Positions 26,715-35,002 of a stretch of DNA of 64,000 nucleotides are shown in pieces. The notes under the pieces were generated by a model. It saw only the letters and a list, made by a program, of their open reading frames with translations, ran no database searches and had not been told where the DNA came from. The stretch is from Acetobacteraceae bacterium. Its GTDB lineage: Bacteria; Pseudomonadota; Alphaproteobacteria; Acetobacterales; Acetobacteraceae. The stretch spans positions 61,100 through 125,099 of the forward strand of contig CANJLW010000010.1 of assembly GCA_947475245.1 (NCBI GenBank), in the 5' to 3' direction. The number at the start of each line of letters is the position of its first letter. The first letter of the stretch is position 1. The translations under genes were made by a program, and so were the position numbers.

Positions 26715-26808
26715 CGGCCGGTTTCACCACCGTAGATTGCGCCAACGAACGATATCGGCGACAGTTCCGACCAGGACAGTTTGCTTACCCGAACCAACGA
26801 GGTGGACC

Positions 26809-27117
26809 ATGTTCAAGGCTGCTCTCCCGATCGTGCTTGCCGCGTCCCTTCTTGCCGTACCGTCGATCGCCCAAGCCCAAACCGCCGCCCAGGCCGCCGC
26901 GCAATCCAGCGCCGGCAAGGACGATTACAGCATGGTGATCCGCCCCGGACAGTGGATCGCCATCGGTGCCGGCGCCGTCACCGGTTTTGTGGTCGGAGAG
27001 GCGTTGTTCTCCACTGATCTCGGCATGGTCGTCGGCGGCCTGGTCGGCGGCTACCTCGCGAACGTCCTGTATCAGGGCTATCAGATCGAGGTGCGCATGG
27101 GCATGGCGGCGAAGTAG
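26809..27117 (+). CDS. Small secreted glycine-zipper-like protein (copy 2)
   Basis: A 102-residue protein with signal peptide (~1-23, ending AQA), a short Ala/Gln-rich stretch and a Gly-rich hydrophobic hairpin (IGAGAVTGFVVGEAL, then VVGGLVGGYLANVLYQGY) typical of glycine-zipper membrane proteins. GAGGTGG five bases before the ATG is a strong ribosome site. Same length and layout as the proteins at 9981 and 28742. Likely an envelope membrane component; function unknown. Confidence 0.7.
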   Translation: MFKAALPIVLAASLLAVPSIAQAQTAAQAAAQSSAGKDDYSMVIRPGQWIAIGAGAVTGFVVGEALFSTDLGMVVGGLVGGYLANVLYQGYQIEVRMGMAAK

Positions 27118-27151
27118 TCCACCCGCCGACCACCGTTTCCGGAGACGTCCC

Positions 27152-27631
27152 ATGCTGTTCCGTCGCTTCGTTCTGCCGCTCGCGGCGGGAGCCTGCCTCA
27201 TGGTGTCCGGGCCGACGGCCTTGCGCGCGCAAGCCGATGCCCCTGTCGTCAAGAATGCGTCGCTGGTGTTCGTGACAGCCGAAGACGGCAAGGACGAAAC
27301 CACCGTTCTGACGATCGCCGTCACCAATGCCGGCGGGGTTTTCCTGGATCGGGTGTTCGACGCCAAGCAGGAAATCAAGCCCGGCACGACGTTCAATCTC
27401 TGGCTGCAACGCGCCCGTCCGGAAACGGCCGACAGACTGACGGGCAGCAAGATCAGCTTTCGCATCGATCCCAAGGGCGATGAGCACTGGGTAGTGAAAG
27501 ACGTGAAATTGCAGGTCAATTTCGAGTCCGGCCCGTCCCGGTCCTGGCACTGGGGGCCGTTCGTGCTGGAAACCAAGGCATCGAAACCGTTCACGGTCGA
27601 ATATGCCCTGACCGACGACCGCAAGCTTTAA
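27152..27631 (+). CDS. Secreted beta-sandwich protein, PLAT/C2-like
   Basis: A 159-residue exported protein (signal peptide ~1-28). The mature part is predicted all-beta, with a pattern reminiscent of PLAT or C2 domains: VFVTAEDGKDETTVLTIAV near the start and a closing FTVEYALTDD strand. Such folds often bind lipids or membranes, but the match is weak. GGAG eight bases before the ATG supports the start, and it lies 34 bases after the glycine-zipper gene. Convergent with the paralogue at 27636 (4-base gap). Confidence 0.65.
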   Translation: MLFRRFVLPLAAGACLMVSGPTALRAQADAPVVKNASLVFVTAEDGKDETTVLTIAVTNAGGVFLDRVFDAKQEIKPGTTFNLWLQRARPETADRLTGSKISFRIDPKGDEHWVVKDVKLQVNFESGPSRSWHWGPFVLETKASKPFTVEYALTDDRKL

Positions 27632-27635
27632 GCCG

Positions 27636-28604
27636 CTATTGCGGCAGCGTCGTCTCCGGGCCGATCCCCGGCAGCGCAACAGCCGAACCGGTCAAGTGAC
27701 GCTTTCCATAGGCGTATCCGGCGGTGATCGCCGCACCGGCGATCCCACGCACGACCGATAAGGCACTCGCCGAGGCGACATTGCCCATCCAGGCATAGGC
27801 GACGGCAAAGTCGACCAGACCGAATACCGCGCGCGAGACTGCTTCCTGGACCTCCGCCGGCGCGCCCGTGTCGACCGGCGGCGGCTTCAGCCCATCGACC
27901 GGCGCGTCGCGCCACGCCGTCAAGGGCGGCGCGCCGCCCACCGTCAGACGGTTGCGAAACCCCGCTTCGGCGGCGGTCCAGGATGCTTCGGTCCAGGCGA
28001 TGAAACGATCCCGCGTCAGCGGCGCGATCGGATCGGCCGGCGGCGCGAACAAATAGCGCAGGTGTTGGGCATCGCGCGGATCGGCGATCCGGATCGAGGC
28101 CATGAGCCAGTGCGGAGGCAGTTTCCAACCGAGATCGACCGCCTCCCGCAGGGCCGCACCCCAGGCGGGATCGACGGGATGGGTGACCGACTGCTCCGTG
28201 CCCGCGACCCGCGCGATATAGGCGCAGGACAGATCGTGATCGGATTGATGCGCGACGCGGGAGAACGGATTTTCGGCGCGGTTGCAGCCACTCGGGGCCT
28301 CCCACCTCGGGCGCTCCCCCGTTGGCCCCTGCGCGGAACGATGCAGCTGCGCGAGCACGGCGGCGTCCACCGTGCGGCCGGACAGACGCATCAGCACCAG
28401 GCTGACGACCTCCGCCCCCGGATCGCCGAAGCTTTTGCGCGCGACCAACCGCCAATCGCCCGGCGGCAGCGGCAATTGGCGGCCTTCCGCCGTCAGCACG
28501 GCGCGATAGGTCAGACCCGGTTGCAGGTCGGTGTCGGCCCGCGCGGCTTGCGCGACGACGAGGCTCGACAAGAGGATGGCAAGCGGCGGGACAGTCGGAC
28601 GCAT
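27636..28604 (-). CDS. Secreted two-Cys beta domain plus divergent DUF2061-like protein
   Basis: A 322-residue protein, the most divergent of the four paralogues. Signal peptide (~1-23, ending ARA); N-terminal domain starting LPLPPGDWRL, cysteines in SGCNRAE and LSCAYIA, then SIRIADPRDAQHLRYLF matching the GFR-D-R-F segment of the others. The C-terminal segment (EAVSRAVFGLVDFAVAYAW, then GYAYGKRHL) keeps the DUF2061-like spacing but lacks the H-E-x-x-W ending. Transcribed alone, divergent from the gene at 28742. Confidence 0.75.
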   Translation of the reverse strand: MRPTVPPLAILLSSLVVAQAARADTDLQPGLTYRAVLTAEGRQLPLPPGDWRLVARKSFGDPGAEVVSLVLMRLSGRTVDAAVLAQLHRSAQGPTGERPRWEAPSGCNRAENPFSRVAHQSDHDLSCAYIARVAGTEQSVTHPVDPAWGAALREAVDLGWKLPPHWLMASIRIADPRDAQHLRYLFAPPADPIAPLTRDRFIAWTEASWTAAEAGFRNRLTVGGAPPLTAWRDAPVDGLKPPPVDTGAPAEVQEAVSRAVFGLVDFAVAYAWMGNVASASALSVVRGIAGAAITAGYAYGKRHLTGSAVALPGIGPETTLPQ

Positions 28605-28741
28605 GGCGATCTTTCTATCGTGGCATCGCGTATCGCGTGTATCTATCGCATGATCGATCGCGCGACGATGTCATTGTTCGCGGTTGCGCGACGTGTGCGA
28701 GAAACGATACGGTTACACCGAGTTTTTTGGGGGAAAGCCAC

Positions 28742-29050
28742 ATGCGCCTACATTCACTTGGTGCCGCCGTCGCCGTCGCCGCGGTGCTGTCCGTCGCCAC
28801 GCCGGCGCGGGCGCAGATGATTTCGATGCCGCCGGCAAAAACCGCCGTTCCCGTGGTGCTCTGGGGCGTGACCGGGGCTGTGATCGGCGCGGTCGCCTGG
28901 CCGATGATGTTTCCCGCCAGCGTCGGCGCGACGGCGGCACCCGGGGCCGGGATGGCCATTGCCTGGACCTGGGGCTCGTTCCTGACCACCCGCGCCGCGG
29001 TCGGCACCGTGCTGGGCGGCGCGCTGGGATATGCGATTGCGCCGAATTAG
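28742..29050 (+). CDS. Small secreted glycine-zipper-like protein (copy 3)
   Basis: A 102-residue protein with signal peptide (~1-24, ending ARA) and two Gly/Ala-rich hydrophobic segments (VLWGVTGAVIGAVAWPMM and AVGTVLGGALGYAIAPN). GGGGGAAAG eight bases before the ATG is a strong ribosome site. Matches copies 1 and 2 in size and design. Marks the right edge of the envelope locus. Confidence 0.7.
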   Translation: MRLHSLGAAVAVAAVLSVATPARAQMISMPPAKTAVPVVLWGVTGAVIGAVAWPMMFPASVGATAAPGAGMAIAWTWGSFLTTRAAVGTVLGGALGYAIAPN

Positions 29051-29073
29051 GCCGCGTTCCGAACCGAACGAAA

Positions 29074-29102
29074 CGCCCTCTCCCGCAAAACGGAAGAGGG
29101 CG
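29074..29102. terminator. Hairpin between convergent genes, possible bidirectional terminator
   Basis: CGCCCTCTCCCG pairs with CGGAAGAGGGCG across a short A-rich loop (one internal mismatch). It sits between the stop of the glycine-zipper gene and that of gloA. There is no U-run, so termination strength is uncertain. Confidence 0.5.
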
Positions 29103-29116
29103 CGCCGCCGATTGCG

Positions 29117-29503
29117 TCAGGCGCGTTGGACGAGTTCGATCTTGTAGCCGTCGGGATCCTCGACGAACGCGATGATCGACGTTCCGAACTTCACCGGGCC
29201 GGGTTCGCGGGTCACCTTGGCGCCCATGCCGCGCAGCATTTCGGTCGTCGCCGCGACGTCGGGCACGCCCATCGCCAGGTGGCCGAAAGCGCTGCCGAGG
29301 TCGTACTTGTCGACACCGTAGTTATAGGTGAGTTCGATCACCGTGTTGGTGTCGTCGTCGCCGTAGCCGACGAAGACCAGGGTGTACTTGCCGTCGGGCA
29401 CGTCGCGACGGCGGATTTCCTTCATACCGAAACCCTTGGTGTAGAACGCGACGCTTTTTTCCAGGTCGCCGACGCGCAGCATGGTGTGGAGGAAACGGCT
29501 CAT
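29117..29503 (-). CDS. gloA: Lactoylglutathione lyase (glyoxalase I)
   Basis: A 128-residue vicinal-oxygen-chelate enzyme that isomerises the methylglyoxal-glutathione hemithioacetal to S-lactoylglutathione. The four metal ligands are in place: His6 ([10 protein letters not shown]), Glu in VIELTYNYG, His in GHLAMGV and Glu in KIELVQ near the C-terminus. Length is typical of the Ni/Co bacterial form. It follows lpxI by 7 bases in the same direction, so the two are probably cotranscribed. Confidence 0.95.
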   Translation of the reverse strand: MSRFLHTMLRVGDLEKSVAFYTKGFGMKEIRRRDVPDGKYTLVFVGYGDDDTNTVIELTYNYGVDKYDLGSAFGHLAMGVPDVAATTEMLRGMGAKVTREPGPVKFGTSIIAFVEDPDGYKIELVQRA

Positions 29504-29510
29504 GAGTATT

Positions 29511-30368
29511 TTATCTCCCGTGTTGCATGGTCTCTGGGTCGAGTCCCAGCAGAAACAGCCCGGCCGCGTTCGCCGCGGCCACGCTGGCTTCCCTGTCCGC
29601 CAGGATGGTGGCCCCGGCTTCGAACGCAACCCCCCTTAAGCCGGCGGCCGCCGCGTTGTGGATGGTATCGGGACCGATGGTCGGCAGGTCGGCGCGCCGT
29701 TCTTGCCCCGGCTTCACGACCTTGACCAGTACGCCGCCGGGGCCGGCGCGCTTCAGATCGCCGCAGCGGGAGAGCATGGCATCGGTGCCCTCCACCGCTT
29801 CCACCGCCAGCACGATGCCCAGTTGCACGACGCAGCCTTGCCCGACATCGGCGCTGCCCAGCACGCGCGCGACCGCCACGCCGCGCTCGATATCCGCCAT
29901 CGCCTGCGCGTCGGGTTCCGTCCGCGACAGGATGCCCCTGGGGCCCAGCGCAGCCTGGAAGATTTCGTGCGCGCCCAGGACACGAAATCCCTCGTCGCCC
30001 AGCACCTTGACCACCGCCGCCAGCAGGCCGTCGTCGCCGCCGAAAGCCGCGCGTCCGATGCGCGCGGCAATTTTGGCGCCCTCGGCATCCGGTCGAAGGT
30101 CGAATATCGACGGGCGTCGAACCGGACCGATCATCACCAGATCATGGCAGCCATGCGTACGCAACGCGCCGAGGATGCGTCCCACCGCGCCCATGCGAAT
30201 AATCTCGTGCGGCCAGGGGGCGATAACCTGCTTTTCGGCGAATCCCTCCAGCCCGACAATAAAAACCGCCCGTCCGGCTGCCTGCGCGGCGGCGGCGACC
30301 TGCGCCGGCAGGCGGCCCCCGCCGGCGAGAATCCCAAGAGTTCGGGGCTGTTCCGACGGATGTTGCAT
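29511..30368 (-). CDS. lpxI: UDP-2,3-diacylglucosamine pyrophosphatase LpxI
   Basis: A 285-residue enzyme of lipid A synthesis that hydrolyses UDP-2,3-diacylglucosamine to lipid X; it replaces LpxH in many alphaproteobacteria. Family features include [11 protein letters not shown] at the N-terminus, GPVRRPSI, the central DDGLLAAVV and the C-terminal [11 protein letters not shown]. Its presence implies a Gram-negative lipopolysaccharide. In many relatives lpxI lies inside an lpx operon ending near gltA; here it stands apart and is divergent from gltA. Confidence 0.93.
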   Translation of the reverse strand: MQHPSEQPRTLGILAGGGRLPAQVAAAAQAAGRAVFIVGLEGFAEKQVIAPWPHEIIRMGAVGRILGALRTHGCHDLVMIGPVRRPSIFDLRPDAEGAKIAARIGRAAFGGDDGLLAAVVKVLGDEGFRVLGAHEIFQAALGPRGILSRTEPDAQAMADIERGVAVARVLGSADVGQGCVVQLGIVLAVEAVEGTDAMLSRCGDLKRAGPGGVLVKVVKPGQERRADLPTIGPDTIHNAAAAGLRGVAFEAGATILADREASVAAANAAGLFLLGLDPETMQHGR

Positions 30369-30563
30369 GCTGGAATCCAGATGGGCGGGGTCAGGGAGCC
30401 GACAAAGTTTGCCCGAGTTCGGGATGCTGCGATAGCGAAGGTTGCGTCCGGAGCGCTGTCGCCATAATTTTGGCGTGAGCCAATTTCCCGGCGCGGCGAG
30501 CATCGCCTGACGGGCCGGCCAGAGTGGCGGCGTTCACCGCCAATAAGAACTGAGGATAACCGC

Positions 30564-31871
30564 ATGAGCGCCACAGCCAAAAGGACCGTGACCGTCACGC
30601 TCGACGGCACCAACAAATCGACCAGCCTGCCCCTGCTGTCCGGCACCGCCGGCGCGGACGTGTTCGATATTCGCAAGATGTATGGCGATCTCGGCATTTT
30701 CACCTACGATCCCGGCTACGGCGCGACGGCATCCTGCGAAAGCAAGATCACCTATATCGACGGCGATGTGGGCATCCTGGAATATCGCGGCTACCCGATC
30801 GAGCAACTGGCCGAAAACTCCACCTTCCTCGAAGTCTGCTACCTGCTGCTGAACGGCGAACTGCCGAACCCCGCGCAATCCGCGGAGTTTGAACTCGGCG
30901 TCATGCGGCACACGATGCTGCACGAACAAATCCGCAGCTTCTATAACGGCTTCCGTCGCGACGCCCATCCGATGGCGATCATGTGCGGCGTCGTCGGCGC
31001 GTTGTCGGCGTTCTACCACGACAGCCTGGACATCAACGATCCGGAAAGCCGCCGCATCAGCGCGTTCCGTCTGGTCGCCAAGCTGCCGACGATCGCCGCC
31101 TGGGCCTATAAGTACTCGATCGGGCAACCGTTCATGTACCCGCGGAACGATCTGACCTATGCCGAGAACTTCCTCTACATGGTCTACGGCGTTCCGGCCG
31201 AGGAATACAAAGTCAACCCGATCCTGTCCAAGGCGATGGACCTGATCATGATCCTGCACGCGGATCACGAACAGAACGCTTCCACCTCCACCGTCCGCCT
31301 CGCCGGCTCCACCGGCGCGAACCCGTTTGCCTGCATCGCCGCGGGCATCGCCAGCCTCTGGGGCCCCTCCCACGGCGGCGCGAACGAAGCGGTGTTGAAA
31401 ATGCTGTCCGAAATCGGACACGTCGACAACATCCCGGCCTTCCTCGCGGACGTGAAGGACAAGGACAACCACACCAAGCTGATGGGCTTCGGCCACCGGG
31501 TCTATAAGAACTACGATCCGCGCGCGAAGCTGATCCAGAAGGCCTGCCACGACGTGCTGGCCGAACTGGGCATCAAGGGCGATCCGCTGCTCGACCTCGC
31601 GATGGAACTGGAAAAGATCGCGCTGAGCGATCCGTACTTCATCGATCGCAAGCTCTACCCGAACGTCGATTTCTATTCGGGCATCATCCTCAAGGCCATG
31701 GGCTTCCCGACCAGCATGTTCACGGCGCTGTTCGCCGTGTCGCGCACCGTCGGTTGGGTCAGCCAGTGGCAGGAACTGATCGAGGACCCGCAGCAGCGCA
31801 TCGGCCGTCCGCGCCAGATCTACACCGGCCCGGCGACCCGCGACTACGTCCCGATGAGCAAGCGCGGCTGA
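30564..31871 (+). CDS. gltA: Citrate synthase
   Basis: A 435-residue type II citrate synthase, condensing acetyl-CoA with oxaloacetate at the entry of the TCA cycle. Catalytic elements are visible: the first histidine in [13 protein letters not shown], the second in [13 protein letters not shown] and the aspartate in PNVDFYSGI. Length and N-terminal domain match the large hexameric form of Gram-negative bacteria. Monocistronic: a strong terminator follows 29 bases after the stop. Confidence 0.97.
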   Translation: MSATAKRTVTVTLDGTNKSTSLPLLSGTAGADVFDIRKMYGDLGIFTYDPGYGATASCESKITYIDGDVGILEYRGYPIEQLAENSTFLEVCYLLLNGELPNPAQSAEFELGVMRHTMLHEQIRSFYNGFRRDAHPMAIMCGVVGALSAFYHDSLDINDPESRRISAFRLVAKLPTIAAWAYKYSIGQPFMYPRNDLTYAENFLYMVYGVPAEEYKVNPILSKAMDLIMILHADHEQNASTSTVRLAGSTGANPFACIAAGIASLWGPSHGGANEAVLKMLSEIGHVDNIPAFLADVKDKDNHTKLMGFGHRVYKNYDPRAKLIQKACHDVLAELGIKGDPLLDLAMELEKIALSDPYFIDRKLYPNVDFYSGIILKAMGFPTSMFTALFAVSRTVGWVSQWQELIEDPQQRIGRPRQIYTGPATRDYVPMSKRG

Positions 31872-31900
31872 TCGCGCGCCGCTCCGAAGGACCCAAAAAG

Positions 31901-31934
31901 CGCCGGAGGGCTTCCACCCTCCGGCGTTTTTTTT
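31901..31934 (+). terminator. Intrinsic terminator of gltA
   Basis: CGCCGGAGGG and CCCTCCGGCG form a perfect 10-base stem around a CTTCCA loop, followed directly by eight T residues (31927-31934). Textbook Rho-independent terminator. Confidence 0.93.
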
Positions 31935-31994
31935 ATGCCTGTCCCCCATCCTCCGCATATTTCATCAGACGAAATACCCGACACCCCCGGCGAG

Positions 31995-32024
31995 TTATCC
32001 ACACCCTGTTAATCCTGTGGATAA
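31995..32024. promoter_or_regulatory. Inverted pair of consensus DnaA boxes
   Basis: TTATCCACA (31995-32003) and its exact reverse complement TGTGGATAA (32016-32024) face each other across 12 bases, in an AT-richer gap (31872-32263). Both match the DnaA-box consensus. Beyond these, the gltA terminator and a palindrome near 32226, I see no gene or RNA in the 392-base gap. The pair may be a DnaA-controlled promoter, a titration site or part of an origin. Confidence 0.6.
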
Positions 32025-32215
32025 GTTTCACGCGGCAACAATCGGACACTGCTCGGCATTTTTTGCCAAACCCCATCGCCGATTCGCTCACCGCACCGCC
32101 GGGGAATGAGCAGCAAAAGCAGTAATTTACCGGCATGAGATCAAATTTGATACGAATCGTCCGCCGAAGCCCCAGCGATTGCCGGATTTCATACAAAGGT
32201 GTGTTGATCTCAATG

Positions 32216-32236
32216 AATGCACCTATAGGTTGCATT
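32216..32236. promoter_or_regulatory. Palindrome ACCTATAGGT with AATGC/TGCATT flanks
   Basis: A perfect 10-base palindrome (32221-32230) is flanked by AATGC and TGCATT arms offset by one base. It sits 28 bases ahead of the ATG at 32264, in operator or promoter position. Confidence 0.35.
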
Positions 32237-32263
32237 TATTAATCCTGTTGGGAACACACTCTT

Positions 32264-32902
32264 ATGAACTCCGCCGCCACTTTGGACATGCTCGTGAAAC
32301 AGAGGCTGCGCCGCTGGCCGCAATGCCCGCCGGGACTCAGAATGCGCACACGCAAGGAAGCCTGGCTGCGCGGCCGCCCCTCGGAAGAAGGTGACTCCGT
32401 CAACCCCTTCCTGAAACTGCCGGGCAGCACGCGCCTGCGCACCCTACCGGACGGGCTGTGGCTGAACTTCGGCGGCACCGCCCACGACCCATACGTGGAC
32501 ATCTTCGCGGTGGAGGCCTGCAGCACCCTGCAAAACCTCCTGGATAAGCGTTCGCGCTTCGCCCCAAGCACACACTCGATCCTGGCCGTGTGCCCGCTGA
32601 CCTGGCTGCTGGCGGCAACCTCGCCGACCGATCCGACCCCGCGCTGGCGCGCGACCCGGCTGTTCACCTTTGAACCGACGGGCGACGTCGCGATACCCGT
32701 GCGCGAGATGCGCGTGCTGTTCGGCCTGCGCGGCGATGTCTACAAAGGGTTTACCGCCCACCAATTGCCCCATGCGCATGAGTTCTACATGCCGATGGAG
32801 ATGTTGATCGAAGAGGGCTGCGAGAATAACCCGGCGGTGCGCGCCTTGATGGATCGGGCCTCCCTGGCCTCGAACTTCGTCGACGGCGCCGCCGGACTTT
32901 AG
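32264..32902 (+). CDS. Hypothetical protein
   Basis: A 212-residue soluble protein with no signal peptide or membrane helix and no recognised family. The N-terminus is basic (KQRLRRW, RMRTRKEAWLRGR), the middle mixed alpha/beta (LWLNFGGTAHDPYVDIFAVE) and the C-terminus acidic/helical. The first ATG is used; an internal ATG just before RTRKEAW is possible. Upstream lie a DnaA-box pair and a palindrome, hinting at replication- or stress-linked control. It overlaps the convergent GDPD gene by four bases. Confidence 0.55.
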   Translation: MNSAATLDMLVKQRLRRWPQCPPGLRMRTRKEAWLRGRPSEEGDSVNPFLKLPGSTRLRTLPDGLWLNFGGTAHDPYVDIFAVEACSTLQNLLDKRSRFAPSTHSILAVCPLTWLLAATSPTDPTPRWRATRLFTFEPTGDVAIPVREMRVLFGLRGDVYKGFTAHQLPHAHEFYMPMEMLIEEGCENNPAVRALMDRASLASNFVDGAAGL

Positions 32903-33768
32903 GCCCCTGCTCCGTGATCGCGCAGAACGAGCATCGCCAGATCGGGGCGGTCGGTGATCAGGCCATCGACCCCCCAGCCGATCAGCCGGCGCATGTCGGC
33001 CGGACAATTCACCGTCCACGGCAGCACACCCAGGTTCAACCCCCGCGCCTCGGCAACCTCGGCCTCGGTCAACGAAGCATGGGCGGGTGCCCAATGCGCG
33101 CCCGTTTCGGCCCGCACGGCACGCGGCACCGACCCGGCGAAATCCTCCGGCCGGGGGCCGTCCCACCAAAGGGCGGCGTTGGCGACGGTTTCGGGGCTGG
33201 TCAACCAGGCCGTGACGATCTCGGGCCGAACGCGCCGCACGTGGCGCGGCCCGCGCCAGTCGAACGATTCGATCATCACCCGATCGGCCGCCTCGGCGGC
33301 ATCGACGACCGCCAGAACGGCGTCCGCCATGACGTCAGGCGGGACCGTCGCCGCAAGGCGGGTTGGGTCCGTTTTCAACTCGATATTGAACCGCATGGTC
33401 GGCAGGGCGCTCAGCACCGCTTCCAGCGTCGGTATGCGGGCACCGTCAATGGGCGACTGATCCGGATACAGCCGAGCATAGCGGGTGTGGGGATGAATGC
33501 GGCCGACGTCGAAGTGGCGCAATTGTTCCAGGGTCAGCGCATGCACCAGGGGGCCGGTTTCGTCCGGCCAGTTGCCGGCGGGATCGCGCGCCAGGTCCCG
33601 GTTCAACGCCAGATCGTGCGTCACGACGACAACATTGTCCGCGGTCATGCCGACATCGAGTTCGAAACAGCCAACGCCCAATCGGGCGGCGGCCAGGAAA
33701 CCTTCCAACGTATTCTCGGGGAACAATCCGCGCGCGCCGCGGTGGCCCTGGAGGTCAAACATTCGCAT
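32899..33768 (-). CDS. Glycerophosphodiester phosphodiesterase
   Basis: A 289-residue TIM-barrel enzyme splitting glycerophosphodiesters into glycerol-3-phosphate and an alcohol. Motifs: HRGARGLFPENTLEGF at the N-terminus with the catalytic histidine, the ELDV pair, VVVTHDLALNR with the second histidine, and GVDGLITDRPDL at the end. No signal peptide, so it is the cytoplasmic UgpQ type. Divergent from the aldo/keto reductase gene. Confidence 0.93.
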   Translation of the reverse strand: MRMFDLQGHRGARGLFPENTLEGFLAAARLGVGCFELDVGMTADNVVVVTHDLALNRDLARDPAGNWPDETGPLVHALTLEQLRHFDVGRIHPHTRYARLYPDQSPIDGARIPTLEAVLSALPTMRFNIELKTDPTRLAATVPPDVMADAVLAVVDAAEAADRVMIESFDWRGPRHVRRVRPEIVTAWLTSPETVANAALWWDGPRPEDFAGSVPRAVRAETGAHWAPAHASLTEAEVAEARGLNLGVLPWTVNCPADMRRLIGWGVDGLITDRPDLAMLVLRDHGAGA

Positions 33769-33850
33769 CGTCGGGCCGATCCTGGTATCGATGGTTGTCC
33801 GCCCCTCGGTATTCCCTCGGGGCTTTGTCTAACCATCACGGTATCCACGC

Positions 33851-34810
33851 ATGCACTATACCGAACTCGGCCGCACCGGCCTGAACGTCAGCGTCGCCGG
33901 GTTGGGCTGCGGCGGTTTCAGCCGTTTGGGCCTGGGGGCCGGTAAGTCCGAGGCAGACGCCATCGCGATCATTCGCGGCGCGCTCGATCTCGGGGTCAAC
34001 CTGATCGACACGGCGGCGGTCTACGATACCGAGGAGGTCGTCGGCAAGGCGCTGATCGGCGTGCCCCGCGATCAGGTCGTGATCTGTACCAAGGCCTCCA
34101 AACCGGCGGCGGACCCACGGTTCGACGCGGATAAGATCCTGCAAAGTCTGGACGCATCCCTGCGCCGTCTGGGCGTGGACTACGTCGACGTGTTCCAGAT
34201 TCACGCCGTGCCGCCCTCGGCATACGATTATGTCCGCGACGCGATCGCGCCGGTGCTGCTGCGGGAAAAAGAGCGCGGCAAATTCCGCTTTCTGGGCATT
34301 ACAGAGACCGCGCCGAACGATCCCGAGCAGCTTATGTTGAACCGAGCCTGCCAGGATACGCCGTGGGATACCGCGATGGCGGCGTTTCACCTGATGGACC
34401 AGGTCGCGCGCGATCAGGTGTTTCTCCATACGCGGGCCAACCGGATCGGTACTCTGATGATGTTCGCGGTGCGGAGCATTTTTGCCCGTCCGACGCAATT
34501 GGCGGAGACGATGCGCGCGCTGGCGGCGAGCGGACAGGTGCCGACCTGGCTCGCCGAAAGCGATACGCCGCTGGATTTCCTGATCCATCCCGATGGCGCG
34601 GACAGCCTGACCGACGCGGCCTATCGCTATGTTCGTCACGAGCCCGGCGTGGATGTCGTGCTGTTCGGCACCGGCAATTTGGAGCATCTGCGCAGCAATA
34701 TCCGCTCCATCCTGAAACCGGCGCTGCCGCAAGCGGATCGGGACCGGTTGGCCGAACTGTTCGCGCATCTGCGGGGCGTCGGATTGGAAGCACCGCCGCC
34801 CAGAAAATAG
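33851..34810 (+). CDS. Aldo/keto reductase
   Basis: A 319-residue NAD(P)H-dependent oxidoreductase. The catalytic tetrad is present: Asp and Tyr in NLIDTAAVYDTEE, Lys in CTKASK and His in VFQIHAVPP. C-terminal GTGNLEHLRSNI is the usual cofactor-binding end. Substrate unknown. Monocistronic by position, followed by a 192-base gap before rhlE. Confidence 0.92.
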   Translation: MHYTELGRTGLNVSVAGLGCGGFSRLGLGAGKSEADAIAIIRGALDLGVNLIDTAAVYDTEEVVGKALIGVPRDQVVICTKASKPAADPRFDADKILQSLDASLRRLGVDYVDVFQIHAVPPSAYDYVRDAIAPVLLREKERGKFRFLGITETAPNDPEQLMLNRACQDTPWDTAMAAFHLMDQVARDQVFLHTRANRIGTLMMFAVRSIFARPTQLAETMRALAASGQVPTWLAESDTPLDFLIHPDGADSLTDAAYRYVRHEPGVDVVLFGTGNLEHLRSNIRSILKPALPQADRDRLAELFAHLRGVGLEAPPPRK

Positions 34811-34840
34811 TCATGCCGATTTAACTTGCAGCGGCGCGGT

Positions 34841-34854
34841 TATATCCCGATATA
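34841..34854. promoter_or_regulatory. TATATC-cc-GATATA inverted repeat upstream of rhlE
   Basis: A perfect 6-base inverted repeat with a 2-base spacer in a locally AT-rich stretch about 150 bases before the inferred rhlE start. Could be an operator or part of a promoter; no matching regulator is visible. Confidence 0.3.
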
Positions 34855-35002
34855 GCGGCTGTCTCTCCGTGATTGCGTGATTGGCGGCCCGTTTGGCCGT
34901 GTTCCCGGAAGAATCTTAGTTGAAACTCGTTCGTCCCCAATTATCGCGCGGGGCGTCGGACACCGCGCGCCGGATTACCCGGCGCTGGAGCTTATCATCC
35001 TC

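Noticed and set aside
6149..29050. Horizontally acquired mobile island
   Set aside because: No integrase, transposase, tRNA edge or attachment repeat is visible, and base and codon use look like the flanks by eye.
31872..32263. Full chromosomal replication origin
   Set aside because: Only two perfect DnaA boxes and no dnaA, hemE or parAB neighbours; kept as a DnaA-box site instead.
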